Assembly (NCBI GenBank): GCA_013329355.1
Contig: DUKK01000002.1
Span: forward strand, 1 to 5,351
Origin: Candidatus Poseidoniaceae archaeon
GTDB lineage: Archaea; Thermoplasmatota; Poseidoniia; Poseidoniales; Poseidoniaceae
Direction: 5' to 3'
Length of the DNA stretch: 5,351 nt
Shown: positions 1 to 5,221 of the stretch, in pieces
How positions within the stretch are numbered: position 1 is the stretch's first letter
How the letters are laid out: each line of letters starts with the position of its first letter
Translations under genes and position numbers: made by a program
The notes under the pieces: generated by a model
What the model saw: the letters and a program-made list of their open reading frames with translations, nothing else
Database searches by the model: none
What the model was told of the DNA's origin: nothing

Positions 1-150
1 AGTAGCCCTTAAGGGTTATCGAAAAATGCCGTTGGCTGAATGTTTGTCAACACCTTACGATGCCTTTCAGTGTCCCTTTTTCACCCATGGTATATGAACC
101 TGCGTTTTTCTCTAAGGCGCCTCGCCAATGACTAAATTTAGGACATTTTA
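1..150. other. Leading intergenic stretch with palindromes and T-tracts, no supported gene
   Basis: No convincing gene lies here. Three perfect palindromes are visible: CCCTTAAGGG at 6-15, AGGCGCCT at 115-122 and CTAAATTTAG at 132-141. T-runs sit at 77-81 and 105-109; archaeal terminators are often simple T-tracts, so these could end a plus-strand gene coming from the left. One plus-strand frame is open from base 2 to a TGA at 95-97 and could be the last 31 codons of such a gene, but its translation matches nothing I recognise. No tRNA-like fold was found. Confidence 0.45.
132..141 (+). promoter_or_regulatory. Possible TATA element upstream of the UPF0235 gene
   Basis: The sequence CTAAATTTAG is AT-rich, resembles an archaeal TATA box (TTTAWATA-like) and is also a perfect palindrome. 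A TATA box centred near 136 would put transcription start around 160-163. That is downstream of the TTG at 151 and would favour the in-frame TTG at 187 as the start codon. Against this, an AGGA at 140-143 lies 7 nt before TTG 151, a reasonable Shine-Dalgarno position for the longer form. The element is therefore suggestive only. Confidence 0.3.
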
Positions 151-501
151 TTGAGCGTCTTTGACTACATAAAACTGGGCATTAATTTGGAGTTTTACGG
201 ATGCTTAGAAAAAACCCTATCTAGCGAGATTTTGATTGCTATCCATATAACCCCAGAGGCTAGTCGATCTTGTTTACTAGGCTATGACCAATGGACTAAA
301 AATCTCAAAATTGCAGTAAGAGCAAAAGCAGTAGGTGGAAAGGCAAATAACGCGGTGATGCATGTGATTGCTGAATTGTTCGGCGTCTCCAAAAACAACA
401 TTAGTGTAGTTGCTGGTCAAAAGTCCAGAACCAAGAAAATCATGATTTCTGGTCATGATATACAATTGATTAAAAAGGCATTGTCAAAGTCGTTGAGTTG
501 A
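151..501 (+). CDS. UPF0235 / DUF167 (YggU-like) protein
   Basis: This is a small soluble alpha/beta protein of the UPF0235 (DUF167, YggU) family, whose biochemical role is not established. The family core runs from about residue 27 to 100. It contains a strand ending in ITPEAS, the turn-and-strand YDQWTKNLKIAVRA, the hallmark GGKAN (residues 62-66) leading into a helix with FGV, and the second hallmark AGQKSRTK followed by a final strand. From memory the YDQW and GQKSR segments are closest to archaeal members such as MTH637, which are about 104 residues long. The frame opens only at 142, so no ATG start exists. TTG 151 gives 116 residues and has AGGA 7 nt upstream. TTG 187 gives 104 residues, which matches the family length better, so the N-terminus is uncertain. 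The Toprim gene follows 4 nt after the stop, suggesting co-transcription. The family assignment is firm; the function is unknown. Confidence 0.88.
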   Translation: MSVFDYIKLGINLEFYGCLEKTLSSEILIAIHITPEASRSCLLGYDQWTKNLKIAVRAKAVGGKANNAVMHVIAELFGVSKNNISVVAGQKSRTKKIMISGHDIQLIKKALSKSLS

Positions 502-505
502 TAAT

Positions 506-997
506 ATGGCCAGTCAAAATCGCAATGATGGTAGTGGACTAGGTAATTACGAATTGCGGTTTGGCAACGCTGGACAAGCGATTGGTGAGGCTCGACGGAA
601 AAATCGATTATACAACTGGCCAATCATCGTCGAGGGGCCTCGAGATCGCCGAGCTTTAGTTGCATTAGGTTTTGTCGGCCCGATCGAAGTGCTGAATAGG
701 GGTTGGACTATCGAACGGGTAGTAGCCTACTGGTATGAGACCTACGGTACTAGAAACGAAAATACCGGTGGCGCCTCAGTCTGCTTACTTATGGATTGGG
801 ACCGAACTGGAGGTAGACTACAGAGAAAATTAGCCAATCTCATGCAGAGTTTTGATATGATGGTTGATCAAGATACTAGAACGGTGCTGCAAAAAAATCT
901 CAAACCAGAAACAAGGGTGGTAGAATCGCTATATGGAATGGCCGACAGACTACGGTATCACATCAATATGGAAGATCGGTTTTCACAATTACAGTAG
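506..997 (+). CDS. UPF0292 family small Toprim-domain protein
   Basis: This is a stand-alone Toprim-domain protein of the archaeal UPF0292 / COG1658 type (small primase-like, related to the RNase M5 Toprim fold). It is presumably cytoplasmic and metal-dependent, acting on nucleic acid; the actual substrate is not known. Toprim motif 1 is IIVEGPRDRRAL, with Glu43 and Asp47. It is followed by a conserved LNRG turn (residues 63-66). Motif 2 is LLMDWDRTGGR, with Asp97 and Asp99 as the predicted Mg-binding DxD pair. The tail motif VVESLYG (138-144) is typical of this archaeal family. At 163 residues it is slightly long, with an N-terminal extension of about 30 residues rich in Gly, Asn and Arg. 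All acidic residues expected for catalysis are present. The ATG at 506 lies 4 nt after the UPF0235 stop with no strong Shine-Dalgarno, consistent with reinitiation or translational coupling. Confidence 0.9.
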   Translation: MASQNRNDGSGLGNYELRFGNAGQAIGEARRKNRLYNWPIIVEGPRDRRALVALGFVGPIEVLNRGWTIERVVAYWYETYGTRNENTGGASVCLLMDWDRTGGRLQRKLANLMQSFDMMVDQDTRTVLQKNLKPETRVVESLYGMADRLRYHINMEDRFSQLQ

Positions 998-1005
998 TTT
1001 ATAAG
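998..1005 (+). promoter_or_regulatory. TATA box for the FAS1-cupredoxin gene (leaderless promoter)
   Basis: TTTATAAG starts at the base directly after the Toprim TAG stop (995-997) and is a good archaeal TATA box. Its centre is about 27 nt upstream of the ATG at 1029. Archaeal transcription usually starts about 25-27 nt after the TATA centre, so the mRNA would begin at or within a few bases of the start codon. In agreement, no Shine-Dalgarno is present before that ATG. The gene therefore probably has its own leaderless transcript instead of depending on read-through from the Toprim operon. Confidence 0.7.
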
Positions 1006-1028
1006 AGCGTGTCGACCGAAATTACCCC

Positions 1029-1994
1029 ATGAACAGACCACTAACCATAATGATGACCTTGATTGTTTTGACCCAAACCCTCGCTATTGTGAGCGCTCAA
1101 GAAGCGACACCAGGCGATATTGTTGATGAAGCATCAGCAACAGGCAGTCACGATAGTTTGGTCTCAGCTCTTAACCATGTTGCGTTGACCGAGACTCTTA
1201 GAGGTGACGGCCCATTTACGGTCTTCGCCCCAACTGACCAGGCATTCGCTGATGCCGGAATCAATCTCGATGACTATGATACTGACGAGGAAAACGAGAC
1301 ACTGAGTGACATATTGCTACATCACGTAATCATCGGAGCCGCTGTCGAAGCAGCGGACGTAACCGACGGCATGACCGCAGAAGCCGGTAACGGAGACACC
1401 CTAACATTCACCGTTGTCGAGGGCACGGTCTCAATTGGTGACTCGACTGTCACCACCGCCGATGTTAACGCCAGCAATGGCATCATACATGTTGTGGACA
1501 AAGTGATAATCCCTCCAACTGACCAAACTACTGATGAACCGGTAGACGAAGTCCCAGCTGACGAGACCCCAGTTGACCCTTGTGATGTAACAATCGGCAT
1601 CGACGATTCCGGATATGCATACGACCAAGAATCAGTGACTATCGATGTTGGTGAAACTGTCTGTTGGAAATGGACAGAAGCAGACATGCCACACAATGTC
1701 GCAGAGATTGAGAGCATTGGCGATAGCACTAGAGTTGAGGGTGGAGTATATTCAGGTGCTGCGGCCGCTACCGTCGACTTCTCTTACACATTCAGCGATA
1801 ACACCACATTTTACTATGCGTGTGAACCACATATCGCAATGGGCATGGTTGGCGAGGTCATAGTAGGAACCGGTATTGACGCATCTGATACCACCTCCGA
1901 TAGTAAGGAATCCGAAGCTACTCCAGGATTTGCCGCAGTTGTTTCGATTGCCGCTCTATTTGGTGCTGCTGCGCTCCTCTCGAAAAGGGACTAA
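1029..1994 (+). CDS. Secreted FAS1 (fasciclin)-cupredoxin fusion with PGF-CTERM tail
   Basis: This is a two-domain secreted surface protein. Residues 1-23 form a Sec signal peptide with likely cleavage after VSA. Residues about 27-161 form a fasciclin/FAS1 domain, shown by box H1 FTVFAPTDQAF (63-73), the LLHHVI segment and box H2 NGIIHVVDKVI (150-160). A Pro/Thr/Asp/Glu linker (162-184) leads to a plastocyanin/halocyanin-like domain (about 185-280). Its predicted type-1 copper ligands are His222 in MPHNV, Cys265 and His268 in YYACEPH, and Met273. The Cys-x-x-His-x4-Met spacing equals that of plastocyanin. Cys185 and Cys212 could form a disulfide. After a Ser/Asp/Glu spacer, ATPGF plus a hydrophobic stretch and terminal SKRD form a PGF-CTERM signal, known as the processing and lipid-anchoring signal used by archaeosortase A. 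Sequons at N89, N147 and N258 could be glycosylated. The likely role is surface electron transfer combined with adhesion; the partner is unknown. The gene has its own TATA box and ends abutting a convergent gene. Confidence 0.93.
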   Translation: MNRPLTIMMTLIVLTQTLAIVSAQEATPGDIVDEASATGSHDSLVSALNHVALTETLRGDGPFTVFAPTDQAFADAGINLDDYDTDEENETLSDILLHHVIIGAAVEAADVTDGMTAEAGNGDTLTFTVVEGTVSIGDSTVTTADVNASNGIIHVVDKVIIPPTDQTTDEPVDEVPADETPVDPCDVTIGIDDSGYAYDQESVTIDVGETVCWKWTEADMPHNVAEIESIGDSTRVEGGVYSGAAAATVDFSYTFSDNTTFYYACEPHIAMGMVGEVIVGTGIDASDTTSDSKESEATPGFAAVVSIAALFGAAALLSKRD

Positions 1995-2390
1995 CTAACC
2001 AGCACTCATGTAAGCAACGATTGTTGCAGCGTAAAGTAGTATTATCAATACTGACAATACTATGTTAACAATTGCAGCAATATAAGCCGCATTGGCAATA
2101 CCTCGATCGGGGTGTGTCGGGATGCCATCAGTGATCTTCTTGGCTGATAAGGCAACGAAAAGTGCCGGTATCGATAATATAAGCCCGCCACAGGCAAATG
2201 ATGCGATTGAGAGGACTAATGCAAGAATCGCGTTGGTTTGAGGAAACATAGCAAAATGAGTTGCTCCGAGTGGAATTTGTTGCGGAGATTGAACCTCACC
2301 AGTAATGACATTTTCCGCGCCCGGCATCACCCCTACTGCCTCGCCTGTTTCCCAAAACATGCTGTCAGACTCATCACCGACCATATTCAT
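1995..2390 (-). CDS. Small DUF4190-like membrane protein
   Basis: This is a 131-residue membrane protein of unknown function. Residues 1-50 are hydrophilic and acidic, without a signal peptide. They are followed by a first hydrophobic region from about 52 to 82 beginning with TNAILALVLSIAS, a short polar loop (AKKITDGIPTHPDRG, 83-97) and a second hydrophobic helix from about 99 to 128. The pattern of a small-residue helix, a Lys/Arg loop ending in RGIANAAYI, then a second helix, fits DUF4190 (two-helix proteins often described as hypothetical membrane proteins). The ATG at 2388-2390 gives the longest form; a second ATG two codons in (2382-2384) is equally possible. The stop codon at 1995-1997 directly abuts the stop of the convergent FAS1-cupredoxin gene. 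The upstream region is shared with the divergent acyltransferase gene. Confidence 0.75.
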   Translation of the reverse strand: MNMVGDESDSMFWETGEAVGVMPGAENVITGEVQSPQQIPLGATHFAMFPQTNAILALVLSIASFACGGLILSIPALFVALSAKKITDGIPTHPDRGIANAAYIAAIVNIVLSVLIILLYAATIVAYMSAG

Positions 2391-2489
2391 ACCCGATGTA
2401 GGCGATCTAACGCTTCCCTGAATACTTTTCTTACTCTAATCTGGAATTCTGCAGAAAAATACTATGTTTGAACACACACTGCAGGATTC
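2391..2489. promoter_or_regulatory. Divergent promoter region between DUF4190-like and acyltransferase genes
   Basis: This 99-nt AT-rich gap separates two divergently transcribed genes and must hold both promoters. For the plus-strand acyltransferase, GAAAAATACTATG at 2454-2466 looks like a BRE-plus-TATA pair, with the TATA part centred roughly 28 nt before ATG 2490, which again suggests a leaderless mRNA. For the minus-strand gene the best candidate is GAAAAGTATTC on the reverse strand (about 2419-2429), centred some 33 nt before its ATG. Both matches to the archaeal consensus are imperfect. Two CTGCAG sites occur (2449-2454 and 2480-2485); I attach no meaning to them. Confidence 0.4.
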
Positions 2490-3770
2490 ATGGCAAATTT
2501 AGCCACCAGCACACGTCGCTACGATATCGACTGGTTGAGGGTGATTCTGTTTGGCTTACTCATTCCGTTTCATGTTGGCATTGGAATCTATTGGTCAACA
2601 TATGGTGAAAATGTTAATCCAAATATCACCAATTCAACTGATGAAGATCGTGAACTGTTGGCAGAAGAAGGCAATGATTACACGGCTGATTCAATCGATT
2701 TTACGAGTATGATCCTTCATTGGATGCATCAGTGGAGATTAGCAGCCTTGTTTATGATTTCAGGCATGGGAACGGCCTTCGCTTTTAGAAATCGCACCTA
2801 CGGCATATTTCTTGTGGAGCGAGTGAAACGGCTGATTATTCCAATGTTTTTCGGCATGTGGACTACTGGATTTGCCGGTGGAATCATATTAGGCACGATT
2901 GATATAAATGCCGGGCTTAGCGGTGGTGTTGGTGCTTTTGCAGAATATATAATCTGGAGCTCAGTAATCTTCTGGGTGCCCATATACGGGAAGATTTACG
3001 CCCTCGGCCATCTTTGGTTCTTGTGGAACTTATTCCTATATTCTATGATTTTAACTCCGGTATTTCATTTTGTTCAAAAATATCCGGATGGGAAGATTGC
3101 ACAACTCATGCGCTCGATATTCACAGTTCGTGGTGGTATGGGCATCATGTTACTACTACCAACTATGCTCACTCTAAGTGAAATTGTGTTCAAGCCATGG
3201 TTTCCTGGGTTCATGGGAATCGGCTACGAGTGGTTTTGGTTCTTCGGGTTCTTCCTGTTTGGTTACGCTTGCATAATTGCCAGACAGGAATATTACCACT
3301 TTATCGAAAGTCGTCGAACCATGATTACCTGTGTGGCTGGTGTCTGGACAATTCTGTTCATTTGGATTCGAATAAGACAACACTACGATGCAATACCATA
3401 CATCGACGGTGGATGGATTTTCAACGGGCTCCTCCACAATAGTATGACTATGCTTGGCTGCACAATACACAGTTTCCATGCTTGGTTCTGGTGTCTCACA
3501 ATCTTTGCTTGGGGCGCTCATTTATTGAACAAGCCAAGTGACAGTTTAGCCTATTTTAACCAAGGCGTATATCCGTTTTATATTGTACACATGCCGCTTA
3601 CTTTCGCCGGCTTGAGCCTTGCATCAGAATTGGGAATGACAGATTACCCAGCAATAATCCTTGCCTGTTTATTTGTCACACTTACTAGTTGGTTGGCGTT
3701 CGAGTTGCTAAAACGCAGCCGACCGACGAGATTCCTATTCGGCATTAAGCCATTAAAGTCTCAAAAATGA
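2490..3770 (+). CDS. Acyltransferase-3 family integral membrane protein
   Basis: This is a polytopic inner-membrane enzyme of the acyltransferase-3 family (as in OpgC, OafA and NodX-type proteins), which transfers acyl groups, commonly acetyl or succinyl, to sugars of surface glycans. The N-terminus RRYDIDWLRVILFGLLIPFH carries the family's R-x10-H motif (Arg17 and His28), considered part of the active site. Other landmarks are LFMISGMG (residues 87-94), RVKRLIIP (111-118), GHLWFLWNLFLY (173-184) and the late helix GVYPFYIVHMPL (359-370). About ten hydrophobic segments are visible, and the 426-residue length fits a complete family member. An unusually long acidic loop (about 36-72) after the first helix holds two adjacent N-glycosylation sequons at N45 and N48 and should face outside. 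The acceptor glycan cannot be told from sequence. The gene is divergent from the DUF4190-like gene and converges with bioY across a 2-nt gap. Confidence 0.88.
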   Translation: MANLATSTRRYDIDWLRVILFGLLIPFHVGIGIYWSTYGENVNPNITNSTDEDRELLAEEGNDYTADSIDFTSMILHWMHQWRLAALFMISGMGTAFAFRNRTYGIFLVERVKRLIIPMFFGMWTTGFAGGIILGTIDINAGLSGGVGAFAEYIIWSSVIFWVPIYGKIYALGHLWFLWNLFLYSMILTPVFHFVQKYPDGKIAQLMRSIFTVRGGMGIMLLLPTMLTLSEIVFKPWFPGFMGIGYEWFWFFGFFLFGYACIIARQEYYHFIESRRTMITCVAGVWTILFIWIRIRQHYDAIPYIDGGWIFNGLLHNSMTMLGCTIHSFHAWFWCLTIFAWGAHLLNKPSDSLAYFNQGVYPFYIVHMPLTFAGLSLASELGMTDYPAIILACLFVTLTSWLAFELLKRSRPTRFLFGIKPLKSQK

Positions 3771-3772
3771 AC

Positions 3773-4393
3773 TCATTCATTGGGTTGTGAAGGTTGGTAC
3801 GACCATAGTCTAGTTGTCACCATGGCCATAAGCCATATCTTGACGAAATCCCAGACTAAGAATGGTTTGACTCCCCAATCAAAGGCTTGATTGAAATCAA
3901 CTGAATAGGATTCTGCTAACCATAGAGTGCCAAAGACGTAAACTGGAATCATTGCCAAATACCAACAGATCAGTTGGGCTTTCAAATCAACGGCGCCAGC
4001 TGTGCGAGAACGATCAAGACCCTCTGCAACCACCGCAGAAGCAATTGGGAACGCCAACAAATAGCCGCCGCTGGCAATCAACTTGCCACTGTCAAACAAC
4101 TGACTGCCTCCATCCGCAAATACTGGCGCACCAACTGCGCCAGCAAATAGATACAGACACCCGGAAAAGAATGCATCATTGCGACGAAGATAGACTCCCG
4201 TCGCCATCACTGCAAAGGTCTGAAGAGTGTATGGTACTGGCGTCCACGGAACGGAGAACGCTACTTGGGCACACAGTGCTGTCAAACCAGCAAAAAAAGT
4301 GATTGAGATTGCTCTCTCCAGTACTGTTGACTGTTTTGAGGACAATACAAGATGCCATGTTTGAGGTTTATCCCAATAGAAGTGACTGAACAT
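3773..4393 (-). CDS. bioY: BioY-family biotin transporter substrate-binding subunit
   Basis: This is the membrane S-component of an energy-coupling-factor (ECF) biotin importer, which can bind biotin alone or use an ECF ATPase/T-protein module. Diagnostic segments in order are LTALCAQVAFSVPWTPVPYTLQ (37-58, the family's Ala-Gln-x-x-x-Pro then Pro-Val-Pro-x-Thr-Leu-Gln core), the YLFAGAVGAPVFADGG region (81-96, with the conserved G-x-P-V-F), SGGYLLAFP (108-116) and KPFLVWDFVKIW (176-187), where Asp182 and Lys185 occupy the usual Asp-x-x-Lys positions. About six membrane helices are apparent. The length of 206 is slightly above the usual 180-200 because of a polar N-terminal extension of some 25 residues. 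It is the last gene of a minus-strand group, 24 nt after the deacetylase stop, with a weak GGGA 4 nt before its ATG. No ECF A or T gene is in the window. No biotin-specific regulatory site was recognised. Confidence 0.9.
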   Translation of the reverse strand: MFSHFYWDKPQTWHLVLSSKQSTVLERAISITFFAGLTALCAQVAFSVPWTPVPYTLQTFAVMATGVYLRRNDAFFSGCLYLFAGAVGAPVFADGGSQLFDSGKLIASGGYLLAFPIASAVVAEGLDRSRTAGAVDLKAQLICWYLAMIPVYVFGTLWLAESYSVDFNQAFDWGVKPFLVWDFVKIWLMAMVTTRLWSYQPSQPNE

Positions 4394-4417
4394 GTTTCCC
4401 GGCTAAGTTGGCGGTTT

Positions 4418-5221
4418 TTAGTGATTCAGTATCGACTTAGCAATTGGTGGCCGCCACCTACCACGGCGCCTTGAATGATCTAAAATATGCCAATATACGG
4501 TGGTGATTGCTGAATTTTCATGCTCGACGGCTTTTGTTAAATCGCCAGCCGCTAGGATAGGGGGTAACTGCCTCCAAGCGTGGTGGGCAATAATAGACAG
4601 AGGGAATATTGACAGTGCCGGGCCGTTAACTGGCAACCGCCACTTTGTTAACCACTCTCGCTGCATTAGTCCAACCCGCTGACAAGCCGCTCGAACCTGT
4701 TGCCAGGTATTTCCATTGCCTACTTTTACCCTAGTCAAAATAGAATCATTAATCGAAGAATCAACTATTATTCCACAATCAGCGAGCGGTGCCACCATCC
4801 ATGGCGCCATGTATCCCGCAGGAGCCCTAAACCAAGGACGGAAGTTTTCGCCTGCAAAGCCAGAGATTCGTTGTATTGCCTGTGTAATTGATTTCCCAAA
4901 CTGTTCAACATTCTCTGGCCAAGCCGACCATGACTTATGTGTTAGCCCGTGGCAGCCAATAGTTATCCTATCTCGATATTCGGTGATCAAGTTATTCAGC
5001 CACGCGCCGAACTCTGAGTTCTCTAGAGAGTCAGCAATTACAAACAATGTCACGGGATTTTCATGTGTTGAAAGCCAGTTCTGGAACCCTTGCATGCCGA
5101 GCTTAAACTCGGGAGATAAATCGTATGAGAGGATTGGTTTCTTACTCCTTGTTGGATGTCCGTAATGTTTGGGTATGTGTCTAAAATCATCGCAGTCTAC
5201 TGTCAGCCAGGTTTGCGTCAA
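4418..5221 (-). CDS. Polysaccharide deacetylase-like (CE4 / NodB homology) hydrolase
   Basis: This is a predicted metal-dependent N-deacetylase of the carbohydrate esterase 4 / NodB fold. The N-terminal motif TVDCDDF (7-13) resembles the DVEDY form found in the exopolysaccharide-locus deacetylases, with Asp9 as candidate catalytic base and Asp11 or Asp12 as metal ligand. HGLTH supplies metal ligands His91 and His95. FRAPAGY (131-137) is the Arg-x-Pro motif, DSS (154-156) the next conserved turn, and the late YWHILDH segment (243-249) carries the expected C-terminal His. All active-site motifs are present in order, and 267 residues is a normal length. There is no signal peptide, so it probably works in the cytoplasm on a sugar nucleotide or lipid-linked glycan precursor; the substrate is unknown. 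The start is TTG at 5219-5221: an in-frame TAG precedes it immediately, no ATG occurs before the first motif, and GGGGTGG lies 6 nt upstream. It overlaps the upstream gene's stop. Confidence 0.88.
   Translation of the reverse strand: MTQTWLTVDCDDFRHIPKHYGHPTRSKKPILSYDLSPEFKLGMQGFQNWLSTHENPVTLFVIADSLENSEFGAWLNNLITEYRDRITIGCHGLTHKSWSAWPENVEQFGKSITQAIQRISGFAGENFRPWFRAPAGYMAPWMVAPLADCGIIVDSSINDSILTRVKVGNGNTWQQVRAACQRVGLMQREWLTKWRLPVNGPALSIFPLSIIAHHAWRQLPPILAAGDLTKAVEHENSAITTVYWHILDHSRRRGRWRPPIAKSILNH

Noticed and set aside
2..97. Plus-strand open frame ending at TGA 95-97, possible C-terminus of a gene from the left
   Set aside because: Only 31 codons, no recognisable family, and another plus-strand frame (6-131) is equally open. 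A T-tract at 105-109 is compatible with a gene end, but this is too weak to call a CDS.
1322..1729. 135-codon minus-strand open frame inside the FAS1-cupredoxin gene
   Set aside because: Ser/Thr/Val-rich low-complexity translation that mirrors the antisense of a strongly supported gene with clear domains.
2014..2027. Hairpin GCAAC-GATT-GTTGC as a transcription terminator
   Set aside because: The stem has only 5 bp, no T-run follows, and it lies in codons of the opposing gene, so it is mentioned only as a possibility and not listed as a terminator.
2238..2471. 77-codon plus-strand frame covering the DUF4190-like gene and the intergenic gap
   Set aside because: No recognisable motif, and it runs antisense through a better-supported membrane protein and the divergent promoter region.
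3174..3521. 115-codon minus-strand frame inside the acyltransferase gene
   Set aside because: Pro/Glu/Ser-rich translation that is the antisense of hydrophobic membrane codons; no motif and no start context.
4716..5165. 149-codon plus-strand open frame opposite the deacetylase gene
   Set aside because: The opposite strand carries all ordered CE4 motifs; this frame shows no domain and is an antisense shadow.
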